A DNA stretch of 64,000 nt, from assembly GCA_947303805.1 (NCBI GenBank), contig CAMYZE010000001.1:62001-126000 (forward strand), read 5' to 3'. The notes below the pieces were generated by a model. It made no database searches. It was not told the DNA's origin and saw only the letters and a program-made list of their open reading frames with translations. Both the position numbers and the translations under genes were made by a program. The DNA comes from an uncultured Clostridia bacterium. Lineage in GTDB: Bacteria > Bacillota > Clostridia > Lachnospirales > Lachnospiraceae. Below, one piece after another: positions 13,101 through 22,100 of this stretch; position 1 is the first letter of the stretch, and each line of letters begins with the position of its first letter.

Positions 13101-16100
13101 TTCCTGTGCTTAAATATGAGATGTCTATGTCTGCACTAGCTACATTTTTTAGGTAGATAATACTATCTGCAAGTGAGTTGTCATAGAACAATGTATTTTT
13201 ATCAAGAATTATTCTATCAGTGCCATCATCATTTATATTATAGATAAGTTCTTTTGTGCTTCTTGTGTGATTCTTAAATGTTGCTACGCCATTATAGGTT
13301 CCTCCAAATGCAACCACACCATGAGTTGATGCAATATTTTCATCATAGATTGCACTTGCCATATGAATGCTGCTCCAGTTCTTTGAGTAAATCGCACCAC
13401 CGATCTTTCCCTGATTTTTCTTAAAGTATGCCTCTCCACTCACATATAAAGATCCTGTGTTATCTACATAGATTGCTCCGCCAAAACCTGCTTTATTATT
13501 TTCAAGAGTCATATTGCCATTGAAATTTAGTCTGCCGTATACAGAAACTGCTCCACCCTTAGACTCTTCATTTATAGACGAGTCATTTGATAAAATCTTG
13601 GCATCATCTGTATATGTAATATTCGCTCCATTTGCTACATATATAGCTCCATAAGATTCTGATCCTCCTCCTTCTATCATAGTGTTATTTTCAACATTAA
13701 TAGAGTCCATGTTGCCTGTTCCACTAAGAGAAAGCAGTTTGTTGGTATAAGTATTATTATTAATCTGTATACTTCCTATCTTTCCAAGTGTGAGATTATC
13801 AAATCTCAAATCAAGAAGAGAAGAACCTGATGCTATATTATTGGTAAATGAAAGTTTCTCCACATATATAGTGCTAGATTGAATATCATACATACCGTTA
13901 GCTGCAGTTGTCTTAATATTTTTAAATGATACATTCTCACTTAACACTGTACCACCTTGTACTTTTACTACAGGTGACTCAGTGCCAAAGTTTTGGAAGT
14001 TGATATTGTAAATATTAAGTCTTCTGCCACCGCTTACACTTATAAGTGAGTTGGCTGTCATCTCACCCTCTTCTATAGATATAATGCCTTCTTTCTCACA
14101 GTTTACAAATGTGAAGTCATGAGCTGTAGTAAGCTTGGCATCCTTCTCAAATATCAAATCGTGTCCGTTAAGACAGAATACTATATCCCTAGTAGCTAAT
14201 GAATCTAGAGCTTCCTGATTAATAGTTAAGTCATTAGAAAGTCCTATGTAATTACTTCTTGAAGCTTTTATTATAATATTGTCATTATTTCCAACCTGTA
14301 TAAATTCATAATCTGCAGTGTGTACTGCACCATCGGCGTGTTGCGAACAAGCCGTCATCGAGTCAGGACCGCAAATCTTATGAATGTGTTTCTTGGTCAA
14401 ATATGCATAGTATGTTTTTCCAGCTTCATAATTTCTTACTTCAAAGTCATTATAGCGACCACCACTATATAGTCGCCACATCTCTTGTGCTTCAGGCTTA
14501 GAACCATCTGATTCTGTCATCCATACTTGACTTAGTGTAGAGATGTAGTCTACTTGAACTCTATCAAGTTTAGTTACTTGGCCAATCTTGATATACTGTC
14601 TTGTTATTTCCTTTGGTCCCTCTATATCTTTATCAAAGAATATAAGTGTTGCATACTCAGAAGTTTCCTGAGTAGATGATACCCACAACTTTTGATCTCC
14701 AGAAGCTATAGAACCATCTATGTAAACTTTTCTATTGCTTGCAAGTGCCGCATCAAGTTTAAACAAATCACCCGGCAGATAAGTATAGGTTGAACCACTA
14801 TGATAGTTATAATTCTTAATGTAATTTGGTCCCCACTCATCAAAGAAGTTAAACTCCTTATCAGGAACTGAGATGCTAATGTCTGATGTTGGAAGTATTG
14901 GGTGACCGGCTACTGCTCTAATATATCCTTGTGTGGTGCCGTTGTCATCAATATATATATTAGTTTTATTTCCTTTTACTACCACCTTGTCTCCGATAGT
15001 AAGTCTTCCAGTATCGCTTATGTAAACGGATGCATCATCACCTGAGCCAGCACTTATTTCAGTATTTAATAATCTTATTTCTTCTAATGATACATTTACA
15101 GCAGTGCCTAATGTCTTAGTGAAAGTTGATCCGCTTGCAATTATAATCGCAGTACCATTTGTCTGAATTAAACCTTGACTTTTACTACCTGATTTTTTAT
15201 TTACAGTATTGTTGTTAAACTTAGTACCATTAAATAATAATAGTCCTTCATTATCATTGTTAGTATCATTTCGATAGTTTTCATTACATACCAATATATG
15301 TGCGCTATTATCTGAAAATTGTGAATTACCTCTAAATGTTGTTCTACCCGAATAAGAACCAGCAGGTCCAAGCCCTGATCCCTTGCCGAGAATCATAAAT
15401 ATCTCTTCACCTATATTGTAATTTGTAACTTTTACATCCTCAAATAAATCATCTTCATTATCAACAAGAACTATTCCCATAAATCCGCCAGTTAATACAG
15501 CTCCTGTGCCATCAAATGTTACATTCTTAACTGTTAGACTTGATTCATAATTTACTAATTCTGTTACTCCACCTTCAGTGCTTTGTAATTCAGCGCCATT
15601 TGCATTAAAGCTGTTTCCTTTAAATACACCGCCGTTTATGTTTAATTTCTTAAACTTGGTTGTTGCAAAGTTTGCAGAAACACCATTTGCTACTTGTTCA
15701 TTAAATTCCATAGTTCCTAAGCGAATCTTTTGGTTATCAGCAAATGTTACATTACTCATATTAAGCGCTGATGTAATTGAAGAGTTTCCAGTAAGTCTTA
15801 TTGGTGCACCTATTATTGATTTATTTGCCTTGATTGTTGGTGAATCCAGAACTACATTCTCATAACCATCAAGTTTTAATATATAGCCTGAACCATCATA
15901 ATTATCGGTTGTACTTCCGCTTATTTCATTATTTTCTACTAATATATCTTTTATATTGATGCTTCCACCAGATAAGTTATCTATAGAAAGTATTGCATTA
16001 TCAATATTATTAGAAAGCATCTTGTTTGATTTTAGAGTTATATTGCTAATACTTGCCAAATTATTTGTCTCAATTTCAATAAATGAATTATCTACGAGTG

Positions 16101-19100
16101 CAACATTACTCATGTTTACTTCTTTTATTGCTACATTTTCAATTGTAGTCTTAACGGTCTTGTCTACACGGACAAATGCTATATCTTTGACACTCTTAAA
16201 TGGACCAAATGTCACATCGCTTAATTCAATTTCTCCACCTCTTACATTTATAAATGTTTCTGTGATATCATTCTCATTTTGAACTATACTTCCTGTCTTT
16301 TGACAGTCACAAATTATTAACTTACAAGTATCTGAATTGAACCACTCAACGCTCTTATTTACGATAAGCTTATGGCCATTTAAACATAAGTGATAAATTT
16401 TTTCTGGTGTGAATAGTAATGGGTGAGTTATTTCTATATCATTATGTAAGAATACAAACGAATTAGTTGCTTGTAAATGTCCTTCATTTCTTGCCTCAGT
16501 CCAAAGTTCTATATTTCCCTCGTGGACATGTCTCTTGTTATTATAGTTATAGATATATCCAGAAATCATAACACTTCTTGTGGCCTTTAGCGCTATATTA
16601 GTTGTCTTCTCTGGATAAAGTCGTTCCTCAGAATAATCATATGTTCCATCACTATTTCTATATGCAAATGCCTCCCACATAACCGAAGTTCGTGAGAAAT
16701 CAAACTTATATTGAGGTGTATCTAATAAAGTATAGATATCTGGCTCTACTCTTTGTACTGCTGCATCAGTATAGCCTTCTGAAGAATCTATTCTTTCATC
16801 AACATTTGCTTTATAATTATAGAGTCTAAATCGTACTGCTACGAAAGATGAACCTAAGTAAATGTCTGAATCCGTATCGTTCTTTCCTTTTTTGTATATA
16901 TCAAATGGATCTTCTTCAGCATAAGAATCATCTCTCATAAATGTAGCTTCTGCTTCTTTTTCTCCAATAATATTATTTATAGACCAGTTCTCGTAAATCT
17001 TTTGTCCTTGGTCTTCACTATTTTCCATAAGTCTTATCTTGATTATTGAATCTGAAGCTTTAAGCTTTGTTCCTGCTACCTGAGTAAATATAGGTTGATC
17101 ATATGTCTGAGTGGTTCCATCATAGTTTTCTGCATACCACTCATAGAAAGTGTTGTTTCCAACAACTCTTATTACAACTTCATCAAGATAAGCTTTTGTA
17201 TCATTTCCTGATCTAACCGCGCTGACCTTATTAGTTGCCTTTCCTACATTTGTTGTGTTGCCACTAAACTCTACTCTTCCTTTAAATGTGACTGTCCTCT
17301 CATAGAATCCAGCAAGCGTAACTCCATCTGTGTGTGGGAGAGTATTATTTGTGATATTGATTTTGTCGTTAACATCCGCACCAAATACATCATCACCATT
17401 AGTAGCTGCATTATATATAAATGCAGGTCCATTGGTTAATGTGTTGTTACTTATGTCAATGTCTCCTTGTAAATGGATACTTGAATTTGCACCTGTAGTA
17501 TCATCTGACAGACTCATCATCTGAGTTTTAAACTCATTATTTACAATGTTTGTTGTAGCAATCTTAACCTTGGTTCCTACTCTTGGAGCAGTTAAGTTTG
17601 CAGAGAGAAGTGCATCAGCTCCTGTGACTCCTTTTATTTCTGAACTTAACAATTCCAAAGTTGTGTCTACATTTGCAGCCGCTTGAAGTTTAACTATGCT
17701 ACCTTGAACCACTGAATTAGTTATATTGGTATTTTCAAATATTACTCTTGAACCAGCATTTATCAAATCTGACTTTAAGTTAATGCTGTCAAATCGCACA
17801 TCTTTTGTATGCACATAAGTATTAAGTGCTGCACTGCTTCCTTCTATAAATGCTTTGTCAGAATCTGTCTTTGCTGTAATATTTTTAATATCAAGATTGC
17901 TTAAATAAATATCACTATTTCCAAGTATAAATGCACCTTTATGGTTTCCGTTTGCAACTATACTTCCCCTTTCAGTAGCACCAGGAGTTGCAACGCCACA
18001 TATCATAACTTTAGCATCAGTATTTTCTTGCATAGTATCAGTACCTGTAGTAGTAAATATATAAGCATCATTGCTGCTTGATGTGTCATAAGTAAGTGTC
18101 TTACCATTTAAGTTGAGAACTACACCGCCATCTACAAACTCTTTTGCCTGTTCTGCAGTAAGTGTTAAATCTTTGCTTAATGAATACTGTGTCTTTCTAC
18201 CATTATATCTATAAGATAACTGCGGATATGTTGCTACTTCTATGTAGTTCATGTATCTAACTTCTTCTTCAGTTGTTCCAGTGCCTCTATCAGTGTGAGT
18301 TGATGTTGAACCTTCGTGAACACAAACCTTGCCATTTTCACATCCACAAGGTTTAATTTTTAAACTATCATTTGTATAAAGTAATATAATTACTATTTCA
18401 TTATTGACTGCTGATGCTGGGTCTATAACACATCGATCGAAATCCCACATATCATACTTAGTGTTAGTAGAATCCGTCTTATCTACTCCAAGGAACCCAA
18501 GTAGAGTTCTACCTGGAGTATGTATGTCTCTTCGCACAATCTCTGTCGGAGTTGCAATCTTTATTTTTTCACTTCCATTTTTTCTAAAGTTATAATACTG
18601 TGGTTTTATTCTCGGCACATTTTCTATATAGGAGTCAAACTTAACCTGTACTATGTGCGGGCTCATCCTTATTAAATTCTTTTCAATATAGAACTTCCAT
18701 CCATCAGCCCACTCACCTTTATAGGAATTATCTATCTCAAAATAGTTGGTCCAGAGACCTCCTTCATCTATAACTTTTACATTGTCGTGAGTCCATTTAT
18801 CAAATGCTATTATCTGATCATCACCCTTTGGATCAAAATCATAATAAAGTCCTATTCTCTCGCTTATGTCTTGATCTGTAAACGGAACATCAAACAAGTA
18901 TTGACTTAAATCCATCTGCAAATTAGATGCCGAAGAAGTCATAACTATATTTGCATACTCTTTTTTACTTGTATAAGTTGTTCCGCTCTTTGTATAGAAG
19001 TTTCTCTTGTTACCCTTAATTGCATTCTTACCTTTAAATGATATATAAGAAGGTGCATATATGCCTTGATCGTATTTTCTCTCACCGGTTGCTGCGTCAG

Positions 19101-22100
19101 ATGCAGTCGATGCATAATCTTTTCTCATTTCATTGAATTCATGGTCTCTTATATCTACACCGCTAAATAATATTCTATTGGTCTTATAGTTTGTATAACC
19201 AATCAAATATTCACCGATATTGCTCTTTACTACCGATGCCCCAAGATCTATAGAACCACCATCAAGATAAAATGCATTTTCATTTGATTCTATCTTTGTC
19301 TCCTTTGATATAGTAAGATGAGCACCACTCATTATATAAGCAGCTCCACCACCAGGTGACACGACTCTCTTATAAAACTCTGTTGCTGCGTAAGAACAAT
19401 TATATGCTTTTCCATTTGAAAGTTCTCCGCCTATAAAACTCATCGTTGACTCTTTCACGCATATACCTGCTCCAGTCATTGACTGATTATCTTTAATTAT
19501 TGAATCTTTTATATTAAGAGTAGTAATTTTGTTTGCATAAATTGCTCCACCATAATTTCCAACATTATATTTTGCAAGTGTTTCTCCATTAAAGTTGCCA
19601 GATATATCTTTTGCTTTTATCTCAAGTTGATAACCTTTTGTAAAATTGTCATTGAATGTACAATTGTTGATGTTGACAACTTTTACTGGTTCATCTGTTG
19701 GGAATGTAATGTGTTTAATTGTTTGTGAATTTAAATATATTGCTCCACCAAAGTTTTCTTTTTTTGAAGTATCATCATCTATTGTAGCTCCATTTTTGTC
19801 TAATTTAATTCCCTTTGCAGCGTTTCCTTCAAATGTTGCATAATTAATATTTAAAAGTCTATCTCTACTTGTGGCATCCTCATATGAATATGCATTGGTA
19901 TCTTGACCATCTACAGATCTCATATGTTTAACTGCTATTGCTCCACCAGATACGCCGGCAGTATTGTTTTTAAACACTATTTTATTTGACTCTGTGCCAT
20001 CTATGGTTACACCTTTTGCACAGAGATAATCCATAAATATTGCTCCACCATCTGAAAGTGCAGTGTTTCCTTCAAAAGTTGTTTTCGTAATTACTGTTCC
20101 TATTTCTGTTGTTTCATTTGAGTTGGTATATGATCTACCATAAAGTGCTCCACCATTTGTAGAAGCAGTGTTATTGGTAAATGTACAGTTATAAATTATT
20201 GTTGCCTTAGGGTTAAATGCTACCGCACCACCTTTGTTTGTTAAGTTCTTATTTCCAGTAAATGAACAATTTTCAAGAATCATTTTTCCGAGCTGAGCAT
20301 TTGCAGCAACACCATTTGACCTTGTCGCTCTGTTGTTTTCAAAATTAACACCGAATAATTGTAACTCGCTCTTACCCCACACCAATGATCCATCTCCAGA
20401 ATATTCTGCTTCATCCATCTCAGAATCTTCCATCTGCGAGATCGACTTTCGACCATTATATTGATTTTTAATCACAGCATTTGCAAAAGTAATGTTATTA
20501 TCTTTTGCATATATACCCACTTCGTTACATGAGAATAACGAATGTTCATTCCATTTCGTATATGTCTCAGATGTACTTGCGAACCATTTGTCACGCCAAT
20601 TGTATTGAGGAGTATCGGTAGTTATAGTGGCATTTCCCTCACAGTTACATACTACAACTCTTCCTTCTCCTTTTACGCAACCTGCAGTAGCAAATGTGAC
20701 ATTGTGACCATTTAAGCAAAGTGTCAAAGTGTTTTCGCTTTCAACTATCCACTGGTTAGAAATCTTTATGTCACTTGGTAAGAAATAAGTTCCTGCGATA
20801 AATATATTAGATCCTGTTGCCTTAATTCTTTTGTTGTTTTCTGATAGGTCTAACATGTCAGCTGTATCTCCACCTATCTGAGAATTGAATATCGTGTCTG
20901 CATCCAGTTTTTGTCCATTTACAAATGCTGCAATTTGGTGTGCTGTATGAGTTGCTCCTGCACCTAGTTCATGTCCATCAAACTCTGCAACAACTGGTTT
21001 TAGTTTTACACTTTCAAGAACATCTACTTTTGCTTTTGACAAATATTCTTCAAGGCTCTCATTTTCATTTAAACTTTTATTTTCTTCTATTGAGTTATCT
21101 TCTGTGTCAGTCTCTGCATCTGATGTAACTCCAAATAATTTTAGGAAACCATCTAATAAGTTCTCTTCTTTAACTTCTTTTGATTCTTCAAATTTGCTAT
21201 TATCTATATCACCTTTATTAGCTTCATCTATCAACTCTATTATCTCATCTCCAAGTGCTTGAACATCTAACTTATAAAGATAGATTGCCATTAGGTCATA
21301 GTAACTTAATGTGCCATCTGATATCTCATTACCGTTTGCATATAAAGAATCTATGTTCTCAACTTCATCATTCTTTGTAGTCTCTGAATTTGTTGCAACT
21401 TCTTCTTCTGTTTCTTCATTTTCTATTTCTGCCTCGTCTTCTTGCAATATCTCTGATTTTGTAGCCAGATCTTCATCGTTTGTTTCTTTATCAGTATTGT
21501 TAAAGCCAGCAACAGTCGGCTCTGCTACCTCTTCTATCTCTACTCTTTCTGTTGTTGACTCTTCAACAATTTCTTTTGTTGTCTCCTCTTCTATTGTCAC
21601 TTTTTCTGTACTATCTATAATTTCTTTAGATTCAACATCTGCTTGAAGTTTTATTACAAACTCCTTGTCATCATGTTTAGAATTTTCGTCTTTTACTCTC
21701 TCTTCAATATCTGCGATGTTGCTTGTTGCTATTATTACTTCTTCTTGCTCATTGATAAACTCATCAACCTTTAGACTCTTTCTCCATACATCTTTTGGTA
21801 TAGGTGCTGATTGCTTATCTGACTTTGCATTTACATCGTATTTTTTAAACAATTTCCATTTAAGTTTTACCTTAAATGTTTTTTCTTCACCTCTATCGTT
21901 TATAATTATTACATTGGCATAGCTTGCAAGTCTTGCCATATGATCTTTTTCATTTTCTTTTGCATGCACATTAAGTGAAGCATATGTTGCTATTAAAACT
22001 TTTTTTACTTTCCATGAAATCTTTGAAACTGTAGCTATTACAATTTCTTTATTCTCTACAGTTTGAGATGTAGTTGACACTGCTACATTTAACTCCGACT

